NCBI RefSeq assembly: GCF_006715395.1
Contig: NZ_VFNC01000001.1
Coordinates: 310,001-374,000 of the forward strand
Length of the DNA stretch: 64,000 nt
Direction of reading: 5' to 3'
From: Streptomyces sp. SLBN-31
GTDB lineage: Bacteria; Actinomycetota; Actinomycetes; Streptomycetales; Streptomycetaceae
Shown: positions 41,989 through 50,040 of the stretch, piece by piece
How the letters are laid out: every line of letters starts with the position of its first letter
Numbering within the stretch: the first letter of the stretch is position 1
The notes under the pieces: model-generated
Told to the model about the DNA's origin: nothing
Databases searched by the model: none
What the model saw: only the letters and a program-made list of their open reading frames with translations
Position numbers and translations under genes: made by a program

Positions 41989-42396
41989 ATGTCACGACAC
42001 AAGTCGTCCCCTTCCCCGACCGTCCAACGCGCCCTGGTCGCCCTCGCGACGGCGGGCGTGGCGCTCGGCGCGGGTGCCGCGACGGCCTCCGCCGCCGACA
42101 CCGAGCCCCTCGTGGACGTGTTGCACACCCGTCCCACCAGCCTCGGCAAGATCGACCCGCAGTCCGGGGTCCAGGTCCTCACCGGCTCCGTCGGCTACGT
42201 CACCGGTCCGGTCGCCGGCCTCAAGCCCAACCCGCTCGCCGGTACCGGCGCCGACCCCCTCGACAACGGCGTGGGCACCCAGCTTGCCGACTTCAAGCCC
42301 CTGGACAGCCGGACGCTGACCGGGCCCGTCGCGCAGGCCCCGTCGATCGGCAGCATCCCGCTGCTCGGCCAGGCCGCCGGCCTGACGAGCCACTGA
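41989..42396 (+). CDS. Small secreted protein
   Basis: A 135-residue exported protein: signal peptide of about 34 residues (basic start, VALATAGVALGAGAATASA, cleavage before ADTEPL). The mature part has no enzyme domain and is rich in Gly, Pro and Leu (LTGSVGYVTGPVAGLKPNPLAG; SIGSIPLLGQAAGL). ATG 41989 has AGAAGG 12 bases upstream. It resembles in style the secreted protein at 35772-36128. Followed by an exceptionally strong terminator. Function unknown. Confidence 0.8.
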   Translation: MSRHKSSPSPTVQRALVALATAGVALGAGAATASAADTEPLVDVLHTRPTSLGKIDPQSGVQVLTGSVGYVTGPVAGLKPNPLAGTGADPLDNGVGTQLADFKPLDSRTLTGPVAQAPSIGSIPLLGQAAGLTSH

Positions 42397-42410
42397 GGCC
42401 CGGTGCGACG

Positions 42411-42452
42411 GAGAGCCGCGTCTCCCCTGGACGGAGGGGAGACGCGGCTCTC
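42411..42452. terminator. Strong terminator, 18-bp stem
   Basis: Arms 42411-42428 (GAGAGCCGCGTCTCCCCT) and 42435-42452 are perfect complements around a 6-base loop, between the secreted-protein gene and the convergent aldehyde dehydrogenase gene. Confidence 0.85.
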
Positions 42453-42468
42453 GGCTTGTGGGGGGCGG

Positions 42469-43356
42469 TCAGTACGACGAACCCGACGCGCCCAGTGAAC
42501 CCGTCGGGTGCCACACCGTCTTCGTCTCCAGGAACGCCGTCATACGGTCGATGCCCGGGGTGTCCGACCAGTTGTCCACAGGCTGTGGACGCAGCACGCG
42601 CTTGAGGTTGTCCGCCGCCGCGATCTCCAGCTCCTTCGCCAGCACGTCGTCCGCGCCCGCGAGGTCGATCGCGTTGACGTCCTGGTGCGACGCCAGAGGG
42701 GTGGCGATCTCCGCCGTACGGCCCGACAGGACGTTGACCACGCCGCCGGGGACGTCCGAGGTGGCCAGGACCTCGGCGAGCGACAGGGCGGGCAGCGGGG
42801 ACTTCTCGGACGCCACCACGACCGCCGTGTTGCCGGTCGCGATCACCGGGGCGAGCACCGAGACCAGGCCGAGGAACGACGACTCCTGCGGGGCCAGGAC
42901 GGCCACCACACCCGTCGGCTCGGGCGAGGACAGGTTGAAGAACGGGCCCGCGACCGGGTTCCCGCCCCCGACCACCTGAGCGATCTTGTCCGTCCAGCCC
43001 GCGTACCAGACCCAGCGGTCGACGGTCGCGTCCACCTGTTCGGCGGCCTTGGACTTCGACAGGCCCTCCGCGTCGGCGACCTCGTGCACGAACTGCGTCC
43101 GGCGGCCCTCCAGCATCTCGGCGACACGGTAGAGGACCTGGCCGCGGTTGTAGGCGGTGGCGCCGGACCAGCCGCCGAAGGCCTTGCGGGCCGCGACCAC
43201 CGCGTCACGGGCGTCCTTGCGGGAGGAAAGGGGCGCGTTCGCCAGCCACTTGCCCTTGGAGTCCGTCACCTCGTACACCCGGCCGCTCTCGGAACGCGGG
43301 AACTTCCCGCCGACGTACAGCTTGTAGGTCTTGAGGACACTCAAACGGTCAGACAT
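42469..43356 (-). CDS. Half-length aldehyde dehydrogenase-like protein
   Basis: A 295-residue protein matching only the N-terminal (NAD-binding) half of the aldehyde dehydrogenase family: KLYVGGKFPRSESGRVYEV, DAVVAARKAFGGWSGATAYNRGQVL, a TGVVAVLAPQESSFLGL segment where the family has the WNFP region, and IATGNTAVVVASEKSPLPAL. It ends before the catalytic Cys region, and the ELGG catalytic Glu segment is absent. Its start overlaps the end of the full-length paralogue by eight bases. A regulatory or structural partner of that enzyme is possible; catalysis alone is unlikely. Confidence 0.85.
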   Translation of the reverse strand: MSDRLSVLKTYKLYVGGKFPRSESGRVYEVTDSKGKWLANAPLSSRKDARDAVVAARKAFGGWSGATAYNRGQVLYRVAEMLEGRRTQFVHEVADAEGLSKSKAAEQVDATVDRWVWYAGWTDKIAQVVGGGNPVAGPFFNLSSPEPTGVVAVLAPQESSFLGLVSVLAPVIATGNTAVVVASEKSPLPALSLAEVLATSDVPGGVVNVLSGRTAEIATPLASHQDVNAIDLAGADDVLAKELEIAAADNLKRVLRPQPVDNWSDTPGIDRMTAFLETKTVWHPTGSLGASGSSY

Positions 43357-44785
43357 CGAGGTACGCCTCCAGGCCGTGGCGGCCGCCCTCGCGGCCGAAG
43401 CCCGACTCCTTGTAACCGCCGAACGGCGAGGTCGGGTCGAACTTGTTGAACGTGTTGGACCAGACGACGCCCGCGCGCAGTTTGTTCGCCACGGCGAGGA
43501 TCCGGGAGCCCTTCTCGGTCCAGATGCCCGCCGACAGGCCGTACGGCGTGTTGTTCGCCTTGGCGACCGCCTCGTCCGGCGTGCGGAAGGTGAGGACCGA
43601 CAGGACCGGGCCGAAGATCTCGTCGCGGGCCACGGTGTGCGCCTGGGTGACGTTCGTGAAGAGCGTCGGGGCGAACCAGTAGCCGGCGGACGGGATCTCG
43701 CAGGCCGGCGACCAGCGCTCGGCGCCCTCCGCCTCGCCCTGCTCGACGAGCCGGGTGATACGGGCCAGCTGCTCCTCGGAGTTGATCGCGCCGATGTCGG
43801 TGTTCTTGTCCAGCGGGTCGCCGAGGCGGAGCGTGGACAGACGGCGCTTGAGGGAGTCGAGGAGCTCGTCCTGGATCGACTCCTGGACGAGGAGACGGGA
43901 TCCGGCGCAGCAGACCTGGCCCTGGTTGAAGAAGATGCCGTTGACGATGCCCTCGACGGCCTGGTCGATCGGGGCGTCGTCGAAGACGATGTTGGCGCCC
44001 TTGCCTCCCAGTTCGAGGGTGAGCTTCTTGCGGCTGCCCGCGACCGTCCGCGCGATCTCCTTGCCGACGGCCGTGGAGCCGGTGAAGGCGACCTTGTTCA
44101 CGTCCGGGTGCGCGACGAGCGCGGCGCCCGTGTCGCCGTACCCCGGAAGGATGTTGACGACGCCCTTGGGCAGGCCCGCCTGGCGGCACACGTCCGCGAA
44201 GAAGAGCGCGGTCAGGGGGGTCGTCTCGGCGGGCTTCAGCACGACCGTGTTGCCGGTCGCCAGCGCCGGGGCGATCTTCCACGCCAGCATCAGGAGGGGG
44301 AAGTTCCAGGGGATGACCTGGCCCGCCACGCCCAGCGGGCGCGGGTTCGCGCCGAAGCCGGCGTGCTCCAGCTTGTCGGCCCAGCCCGCGTAGTAGAAGA
44401 AGTGCGCGGCGACCAGGGGGAGGTCGGCGTCGCGGGTCTCCTTGATCGGCTTGCCGTTGTCCAGCGTCTCCAGCACCGCGAGCTCGCGCGAGCGCTCCTG
44501 GATGATCCGCGCGATGCGGAACAGGTACTTGGCGCGCTCGGAGCCCGGCAGCGCCGACCACTTCTCGAAGGCCTTGCGGGCGGCCGCGACGGCACGGTCG
44601 ACGTCCGCCTCGCCCGCCTGGGCGACCTCGGAGAGGACCTCCTCGGTGGCGGGGCTGACCGTCTTGAAGACCTTGCCGTCCGCCGCCTCGGTGAACTCGC
44701 CGTCGATGAACAGGCCGTAGGAGGGCGCGATGTCGACGATCGAGCGGGACTCGGGTGCGGGTGCGTATTCGAATGCCGATGCCAT
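43349..44785 (-). CDS. Aldehyde dehydrogenase, linked to deoC
   Basis: A 478-residue NAD(P)-dependent aldehyde dehydrogenase with PWNFPLLMLAWKIAPALATGNTVVLKPAE, FTGSTAVGKEIA, the Glu motif LELGGKGANIVF (about 253-264) and the catalytic Cys in FNQGQVCCAGSRL (about 284-296). It lies five bases after deoC and shares its operator. Oxidation of the acetaldehyde made by DeoC to acetate is the simplest role. The half-length paralogue follows with an overlap, so the products are made together. Confidence 0.92.
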   Translation of the reverse strand: MASAFEYAPAPESRSIVDIAPSYGLFIDGEFTEAADGKVFKTVSPATEEVLSEVAQAGEADVDRAVAAARKAFEKWSALPGSERAKYLFRIARIIQERSRELAVLETLDNGKPIKETRDADLPLVAAHFFYYAGWADKLEHAGFGANPRPLGVAGQVIPWNFPLLMLAWKIAPALATGNTVVLKPAETTPLTALFFADVCRQAGLPKGVVNILPGYGDTGAALVAHPDVNKVAFTGSTAVGKEIARTVAGSRKKLTLELGGKGANIVFDDAPIDQAVEGIVNGIFFNQGQVCCAGSRLLVQESIQDELLDSLKRRLSTLRLGDPLDKNTDIGAINSEEQLARITRLVEQGEAEGAERWSPACEIPSAGYWFAPTLFTNVTQAHTVARDEIFGPVLSVLTFRTPDEAVAKANNTPYGLSAGIWTEKGSRILAVANKLRAGVVWSNTFNKFDPTSPFGGYKESGFGREGGRHGLEAYLDV

Positions 44786-44790
44786 GGTGA

Positions 44791-45753
44791 TCAGTCCACC
44801 GTCACGTAGTCGGGGCCGGAGTAGCGGCCGGTGGCCAGCTTCTGACGCTGCATCAGCAGATCGTTCAGGAGCGAGGAGGCGCCGAAGCGGAACCAGTGGT
44901 TGTCCAGCCAGTCCTCGCCGACGGTCTCGTTGACCAGGACGAGGAACTTGATGGCGTCCTTGGAGGTGCGGATGCCGCCGGCCGGCTTCACGCCGACCTG
45001 GATGCCGGTCTGCGCGCGGAAGTCGCGCACGGCCTCCAGCATCAGCAGGGTGTTGGCGGGGGTGGCGTTGACGGCGACCTTGCCGGTGGAGGTCTTGATG
45101 AAGTCGGCGCCGGCCAGCATGCCGAGCCAGCTGGCACGGCGGATGTTGTCGTACGTCGACAGCTCGCCCGTCTCGAAGATGACCTTGAGCCGCGCCTCCG
45201 TCCCGCAGGCCTCCCGTACGGCGACGATCTCGTCGTACACCTTCATGAAGTGCCCGGCGAGGAACGCCCCGCGGTCGATGACCATGTCGATCTCGTCGGC
45301 ACCCGCGGCGACCGCCTCGCGCACGTCCGCCAGCTTCACCGTGAGCGGCACGCGGCCCGCCGGGAACGCGGTGGCCACCGAGGCGACCTTCACGGAGGAG
45401 CCGGCGACGGCCGCCTTCGCGGTGGCCACCATGTCGGGATAGACACAGACGGCCGCGGTCGACGGGGTCGTCCGGTCGGTCGGGTCCGGGTGGACCGCCT
45501 TGGCGCCGAGCGCCCGGACCTTGCCCGGGGTGTCCGCGCCTTCCAGCGTCGTCAGGTCGACCATCGAGATGGCGAGGTCGATGGCGTACGCCTTCGCGGT
45601 CGTCTTGATGGAACGGGTGCCGAGGGAGGCGGCGCGCGCCTCCAGACCGACCGCGTCGACGCCGGGCAGCCCGTGGAGGAAGCGGCGCAGCGTGCCGTCG
45701 GACGCGGTGACGTCGGCGAGTGCGTGAGCTGCGTTGGGTGCAGTGGTGGGCAT
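44791..45753 (-). CDS. deoC: Deoxyribose-phosphate aldolase
   Basis: A 320-residue class I aldolase that splits 2-deoxyribose-5-phosphate to glyceraldehyde-3-phosphate and acetaldehyde. Landmarks are VCVYPDMVATAK, VASVATAFPAGR, ADEIDMVIDRGAFL (Asp), VIFETGEL, the Schiff-base Lys in FIKTSTGKV and GVKPAGGIRT. It is longer than the E. coli enzyme because of an N-terminal extension of about 55 residues, as in many actinobacteria. ATG 45753 is just downstream of an exact CTACGCGCGTAG operator with TAGATA as possible -10 directly after it. First gene of deoC-ALDH-ALDH. Confidence 0.94.
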   Translation of the reverse strand: MPTTAPNAAHALADVTASDGTLRRFLHGLPGVDAVGLEARAASLGTRSIKTTAKAYAIDLAISMVDLTTLEGADTPGKVRALGAKAVHPDPTDRTTPSTAAVCVYPDMVATAKAAVAGSSVKVASVATAFPAGRVPLTVKLADVREAVAAGADEIDMVIDRGAFLAGHFMKVYDEIVAVREACGTEARLKVIFETGELSTYDNIRRASWLGMLAGADFIKTSTGKVAVNATPANTLLMLEAVRDFRAQTGIQVGVKPAGGIRTSKDAIKFLVLVNETVGEDWLDNHWFRFGASSLLNDLLMQRQKLATGRYSGPDYVTVD

Positions 45754-45772
45754 GGTCACCAGACGAGCATAT

Positions 45773-45784
45773 CTACGCGCGTAG
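45773..45784. promoter_or_regulatory. Nucleoside-regulon palindrome before deoC
   Basis: Exact CTACGCGCGTAG, 20 bp upstream of deoC. On the minus strand a -10-like TAGATA begins within its last bases, so binding would block the promoter. The remainder of the gap to the divergent gene at 45956 is G/T-rich without a gene. Confidence 0.75.
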
Positions 45785-45955
45785 CGGCTGTACACCCCGA
45801 GAGGTTGCTCTGTGGAGCGGGGGTGCGGGGTGCGGGTGGGGTTTGCTTCGTCTTTTCGCCGGTGCGTCGTACGGGGTCGCTTTGTCGGGGCGGGGGTGCG
45901 GGCCGGGGGAAGGGGCTAGCTGGGCTTCGTCGGTTCGTGAGGCACAATCGGCCTC

Positions 45956-46642
45956 ATGACGACCCCCGAGCCCTCGACGCCGGCCGCGGCCACGGACCGC
46001 GTCCATCGCTCCTCCGCAGGCATCGCCGGAGGCGTCCTCCTGCTCGCCATCACCATCTGGCTCGGCATCGACGCGATCGTCGCCGGTCACGGACGCACGC
46101 CCTGGCTGGCGCTGGCCGCGATGATCCTCGTCGTCCCGCTGATCGTCGCCTTCACCATCCGCCCCGCCGTCCAGGTCAACGACGAACGGCTGCGCATCCG
46201 CAACCCGTTCCGGCTGATCGTGCTGCCGTGGGGCGAGGTCGCCGCCCTCAGGTCCGGGTACTCCAACGAGGTCGTCGACAAGCGCGGCACCAAGTACCAG
46301 CTGTGGGCCGTCCCCGTCTCGCTGCGCGCCCGCAAGAGGGCGGCCCGGCAAGAGGCCCGGAACGCGGCCGACCGGGCCGGGGCGAGCGGAGGCGGTCGCC
46401 GCGGCGGGCTCGGTGGGTTCGGTGGCGGGGCCTTCGGTGGCGGGGGCTTCGGCGGTGCCGTTCCGGACGGGGCCACCCGCGCCCAGGCCGACCGGATCAT
46501 GGACGACCTGCGCGAGATGCTCGGTGAACGCGGCGAGAAGGACTCCGCGCAGGGTGAGGTCACCGTGCGCTGGGCTTACGAGGTCGCCGGGCCGGCGCTG
46601 GCCGGGGCGATCCTGCTGGCCGTCCTGGTGGCTACCGGCTGA
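45956..46642 (+). CDS. PH-domain (bPH6-type) membrane protein
   Basis: A 228-residue protein with two N-terminal membrane helices (about 22-42 and 50-70), then a bacterial pleckstrin-like segment (VQVNDERLRIRNPFRLIVLPWGEVAALR), a Gly-rich insert (about 142-165, GGLGGFGGGAFGGGGFGG), a short helical region and a final helix (VAGPALAGAILLAVLVA). Such proteins are common in actinobacteria and of unknown role at the membrane. The ATG at 45956 is clear. It is divergent from deoC, so the palindrome may affect it too. Confidence 0.83.
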   Translation: MTTPEPSTPAAATDRVHRSSAGIAGGVLLLAITIWLGIDAIVAGHGRTPWLALAAMILVVPLIVAFTIRPAVQVNDERLRIRNPFRLIVLPWGEVAALRSGYSNEVVDKRGTKYQLWAVPVSLRARKRAARQEARNAADRAGASGGGRRGGLGGFGGGAFGGGGFGGAVPDGATRAQADRIMDDLREMLGERGEKDSAQGEVTVRWAYEVAGPALAGAILLAVLVATG

Positions 46643-46670
46643 GCCGGGCGGGTTGCGTGGGTGAGAAGGC

Positions 46671-46690
46671 GGGCGCCCTGTGGGGCGCCC
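46671..46690. terminator. Terminator hairpin between convergent genes
   Basis: GGGCGCCC at 46671-46678 and again at 46683-46690 form an 8-bp stem with loop TGTG; an outer C:G extends it. Between the PH-domain and phosphomutase genes. Confidence 0.6.
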
Positions 46691-46696
46691 GTCCTT

Positions 46697-48328
46697 TCAG
46701 ATGCCCGCCGCCGTCGACAGGTCTCGCTTGAGGGCCGCCAGGACGTCGGTCGCCTTGGCGTGCGCCGCGGGGAGGTCCCTGTGGGTCTCCACGGGGACGA
46801 CCACCTCCAGGTAGCACTTGAGCTTCGGCTCCGTGCCGCTCGGGCGGACGATGACGCGGGCGCCGTCCAGCGTGTATCGCAGGCCGTCGGTGGGGGGCAG
46901 CTTGTCGGTGCCCTGCGTGAGGTCCTCCGCCCCGGTCACCGGCAGGCCCGCCAGGCTCATGGGCGGGTTCTCGCGGAGCCGCTCCATCGCGCGGGCGATG
47001 ACCGAGAGATCCTGGACGCGGACCGACAACTGGTCGGTGGCGTGCAGGCCGTGCTCCACCGCCAGGTCGTCGAGCAGGTCGAGGAGGGTGCGGTTCTCCT
47101 CCTTGAGCGTCGAGGCGAGCTCGGTGATCAGCAGGGCCGCCGTGATGCCGTCCTTGTCGCGGACGCCCTCGGGGTCCACGCAGTAGCCGAGGGCCTCCTC
47201 GTAGCCGTAGCGCAGGCCGTCGACGCGGGCGATCCACTTGAATCCGGTGAGGGTCTCCTCGTAGGGCAGGTTCGCCTTCTCGGCGATGCGGCCGAGGAGG
47301 GACGACGAGACGATCGACTCCGCGAACGTGCCCTGCGCTCCGCGGGCCACCAGGTGGGCGGCCAGCAGGGCGCCGACCTCGTCGCCCCGGAGCATGCGCC
47401 AGTCGGCGCCCTGCTTCACGGCGACCGCGCAGCGGTCCGCGTCGGGGTCGTTGGCGATGATCAGATCGGGGGCGGTCTCGCGGGCCTTGGCGAAGGCCAG
47501 GTCCATCGCGCCGGGCTCTTCCGGGTTGGGGAAGGCGACCGTGGGGAAGTCCGGGTCGGGGTCGGCCTGCTCGGCGACCAGGGCCGGCTCCGGGAAGCCC
47601 GCCCGGGCGAAGGCCGCCAGGAGGGTCTCCCGGCCCACGCCGTGCATGGCCGTGTAGACCGTGCGAGCCGTGCGGGGGGAGGAGGGGGCCAGGACCTCGT
47701 CCGTGCGGGCGAGGTAGGCCTCCAGGACCGCGTCGTCCAGGGTCTGCCAGCCGGTCTCGGGGCGGGGGACGTCGTGGAGGGACGTGATCGCCTGGATCTG
47801 CGCCGCGATCTCCGCGTCCGCCGGGGGCACGATCTGGGAGCCGTCGCCGAGGTAGACCTTGTAGCCGTTGTCGCGGGGCGGGTTGTGGCTGGCCGTGACC
47901 TCCACGCCGGCCACCGCGCCGAGATGCCGTATGGCGAACGCGAGGACGGGAGTGGGGAGGGGGCGGGGCAGGACGGCCGCCCTGAGGCCCGCGCCGGTCA
48001 TGACGGCCGCGGTGTCCCGGGCGAAGTCGGCCGACTTGTGCCGGGCGTCGTAGCCGATGACCACCAGGCCGTCGGTGTGGCCGGCCGCGTTGAGGTAGGC
48101 GGCCAGGCCCGCGGCGGCGCGGATGACGACCGAACGGTTCATGCGGTTGGGGCCGGCGCCGAGCTCACCGCGGAGGCCGGCCGTACCGAACTGGAGGGTG
48201 CCGCTGAAGCGGTCGGCGAGTTCTGTCAGGTCGCCGGCCTCGATGAGCTTGTCGAGCTCGGCGCGGGTGTCCGGGTCCGGGTCCTCGGCGAGCCAGGTCT
48301 GAGCCCGGGCGATGAGGTCGTCGTGCAC
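46697..48328 (-). CDS. Alpha-D-phosphohexomutase-family enzyme (PMM/PGM; likely phosphopentomutase role)
   Basis: A 543-residue phosphohexomutase. Phosphoserine loop VEVTASHNPPRDNGYKVY (about 142-159), metal loop NDPDADRCAVAV, sugar-binding loop and phosphate loop IVRPSGTEPKLKCY near the C-terminus are all present. Annotated relatives are phosphomannomutases or phosphoglucomutases. No DeoB-type phosphopentomutase is seen here, and this gene follows purine nucleoside phosphorylase, as pmmB follows deoD in mycobacteria, so interconversion of (deoxy)ribose-1- and -5-phosphate is the likely job. It is separated from the phosphorylase gene by 220 bp containing a long inverted repeat. Confidence 0.92.
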   Translation of the reverse strand: MHDDLIARAQTWLAEDPDPDTRAELDKLIEAGDLTELADRFSGTLQFGTAGLRGELGAGPNRMNRSVVIRAAAGLAAYLNAAGHTDGLVVIGYDARHKSADFARDTAAVMTGAGLRAAVLPRPLPTPVLAFAIRHLGAVAGVEVTASHNPPRDNGYKVYLGDGSQIVPPADAEIAAQIQAITSLHDVPRPETGWQTLDDAVLEAYLARTDEVLAPSSPRTARTVYTAMHGVGRETLLAAFARAGFPEPALVAEQADPDPDFPTVAFPNPEEPGAMDLAFAKARETAPDLIIANDPDADRCAVAVKQGADWRMLRGDEVGALLAAHLVARGAQGTFAESIVSSSLLGRIAEKANLPYEETLTGFKWIARVDGLRYGYEEALGYCVDPEGVRDKDGITAALLITELASTLKEENRTLLDLLDDLAVEHGLHATDQLSVRVQDLSVIARAMERLRENPPMSLAGLPVTGAEDLTQGTDKLPPTDGLRYTLDGARVIVRPSGTEPKLKCYLEVVVPVETHRDLPAAHAKATDVLAALKRDLSTAAGI

Positions 48329-48418
48329 GGTCGGTCAGCCTCTCGTTGTGGTCGGGTGCCTGCGGCGCAGGTGCGGGTGGTGGGGGTGCCTGGCGCGCCT
48401 GCGGTTCGGTTGTGGGTC

Positions 48419-48525
48419 GGGGCCGGGACGGGGGGTGTCCGTCCTCGGACGGGCGGTGCCGGGGTTTTCGCTGTGCTGTTCCCTGACGCCCGTCGCTGCG
48501 GGCGGACACCCCCCGTCCCGGCCCC
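48419..48525. repeat. Long inverted repeat between phosphorylase and phosphomutase genes
   Basis: Perfect 23-bp arms at 48419-48441 and 48503-48525 (outer part GGGGCCGGGACGGG). Inside, a second 8-bp pair (GACGGGCG 48448-48455, CGCCCGTC 48487-48494) extends the structure into one long imperfect hairpin around a 31-base apex. It fills most of the gap between two genes read in the same direction, so it would form in their transcript. Confidence 0.8.
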
Positions 48526-48548
48526 TTCCCGCCGTTCGCGGGTGTCTC

Positions 48549-49373
48549 CTAGAGGCGTCCCAGGACCTGGGCGAGCAGGGAGCCCATGCGCGTGGCGCTG
48601 TCCCGGCCGGCCTGGAGGACCTCCTCGTGGTTGAGGGGCTCGCCCGTCATGCCGGCGGCGAGGTTGGTCACCAGGGAGATGCCCAGGACCTCGGCGCCCG
48701 CCTCGCGTGCCGCGATCGCCTCCAGGACCGTCGACATGCCCACCAGGTCGGCGCCGATGACGCGGGCCATGCGGATCTCGGCCGGCGTCTCGTAGTGCGG
48801 GCCGGGGAACTGTGCGTAGACGCCCTCTTCGAGAGTGGCGTCGATGTCCTTGCACAGGGCGCGCAGGCGGGGGGAGTAGAGGTCGGTGAGGTCGACGAAG
48901 TTGGCGCCGACGATGGGGGAGGTGGCGGTGAGGTTGATGTGGTCGCTGATCAGGACCGGCTGGCCGGGACGCATGCCCTCGCGCAGGCCGCCGCAGCCGT
49001 TGGTGAGGATCACCGTCTTGCTGCCGGCCGCCACCGCGGTGCGGACGCCGTGAGCTACGGCCGCCACGCCGCGGCCCTCGTAGTAGTGCGTGCGGCCCAG
49101 GAAGACCAGGGCCCGCTTGTCGCCCATCCTGTACGAGCGGATCTTGCCGCCATGGCCCTCGACCGCCGGGGGCGGGAAGCCGGGCAGCTCGGTGACCTGG
49201 AACTCGGCGTCGGGGGTGCCGAGGGCGTCGACCGCCGGTGCCCAGCCGGAGCCCATCACGAGGGCCACGTCGTGGGTCTCGGCGCCGGTCAGTTCGCGCA
49301 GGCGCGTGGCGGCGGCGTCGGCGGCGGCGTGGGGGTCGCCCTGGACGTCGTCCGGAAGAAGAGATGCGTTCAC
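48549..49373 (-). CDS. Purine-nucleoside phosphorylase
   Basis: A 274-residue trimeric-type purine nucleoside phosphorylase. Landmarks are [11 protein letters not shown] (phosphate-binding Ser), [70 protein letters not shown] (Glu for base binding) and [18 protein letters not shown]. It releases hypoxanthine or guanine and (deoxy)ribose-1-phosphate from the inosine made by adenosine deaminase. GTG 49373 lies 26 bp after an exact CTACGCGCGTAG palindrome. The phosphomutase downstream would take its sugar phosphate. Confidence 0.94.
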   Translation of the reverse strand: MNASLLPDDVQGDPHAAADAAATRLRELTGAETHDVALVMGSGWAPAVDALGTPDAEFQVTELPGFPPPAVEGHGGKIRSYRMGDKRALVFLGRTHYYEGRGVAAVAHGVRTAVAAGSKTVILTNGCGGLREGMRPGQPVLISDHINLTATSPIVGANFVDLTDLYSPRLRALCKDIDATLEEGVYAQFPGPHYETPAEIRMARVIGADLVGMSTVLEAIAAREAGAEVLGISLVTNLAAGMTGEPLNHEEVLQAGRDSATRMGSLLAQVLGRL

Positions 49374-49398
49374 GCGGTCGAGGGTAGCCGGTTCGGGC

Positions 49399-49410
49399 CT
49401 ACGCGCGTAG
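49399..49410. promoter_or_regulatory. Nucleoside-regulon palindrome before purine-nucleoside phosphorylase
   Basis: Exact CTACGCGCGTAG, 26 bp upstream of the phosphorylase start on the minus strand; identical to the add and deoC copies. The remaining sequence to 49507 is dominated by G runs (GGGGTGGGGGGTGGGTGG) and holds no gene. Confidence 0.75.
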
Positions 49411-49507
49411 ATGACAGAGCTGACGGGTTGGCGATCGTTGTCTTGTCGTTTCCAACGAGGAGTGGGGTGGGGGGTGGGTGGTGGGGGGTGTCTTTGGGGG
49501 TGTTGTT

Positions 49508-49945
49508 TCAGCAGGGGCGTTTGCGTAGTTCCATCACGTAGTCGTGGGGGGCGCCTGCGGATTCGGCCGCGTCCGCGATCTCGCCCAGGTAGCGGGCCGA
49601 CGGCAGGCCGCCCTCGTAGCCGTTGAGGACGTAGAGCCAGGCCTGCTCCTCGCCCTCCAGGGTGTGGACCCGGACCCGGGCGCGGCGGTAGATGCCCAGG
49701 CCCACTCCCTCCCAGCGGTCCATCGACTCCTCGTCCGGTGGCGCGATGTCGTAGAGGGCGACGAACACCTGGGAGATGGGGTCCTCCGCGAGGGTCACCA
49801 GTGCTCCCTCCCAGCCCATGTGCTCACCCCCGAAGGTCAGCCGCCAGCCGTTCAGCCAGCCCGTGGCGCGCATCGGCGAGTGCGGGGCGCGGCGGGTCAT
49901 CAGCCGCGCGTCGAGGTTGCCGGCGTACGCGGCGTAGAGCGACAT
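49508..49945 (-). CDS. Gamma-glutamylcyclotransferase-like protein
   Basis: A 145-residue protein of the GGCT/AIG2 fold. The N-terminal [15 protein letters not shown] is the YGSNL-type substrate loop, the middle has GWRLTFGG and [21 protein letters not shown], and [16 protein letters not shown] contains the likely catalytic acidic residue. Family members release 5-oxoproline from gamma-glutamyl amines or peptides. ATG 49945 starts the conserved domain; longer frames are shadows. It is divergent from the flavin oxidoreductase gene. Confidence 0.83.
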   Translation of the reverse strand: MSLYAAYAGNLDARLMTRRAPHSPMRATGWLNGWRLTFGGEHMGWEGALVTLAEDPISQVFVALYDIAPPDEESMDRWEGVGLGIYRRARVRVHTLEGEEQAWLYVLNGYEGGLPSARYLGEIADAAESAGAPHDYVMELRKRPC

Positions 49946-50040
49946 GGGGAGAGGGTACGGCAGGGCGAACACTGGGCTCACAGGTATCAGGTGCCCCGTG
50001 CCTCGGCCCCGGGCAGTGGCACCCCGGGGAGTGCGGGACA

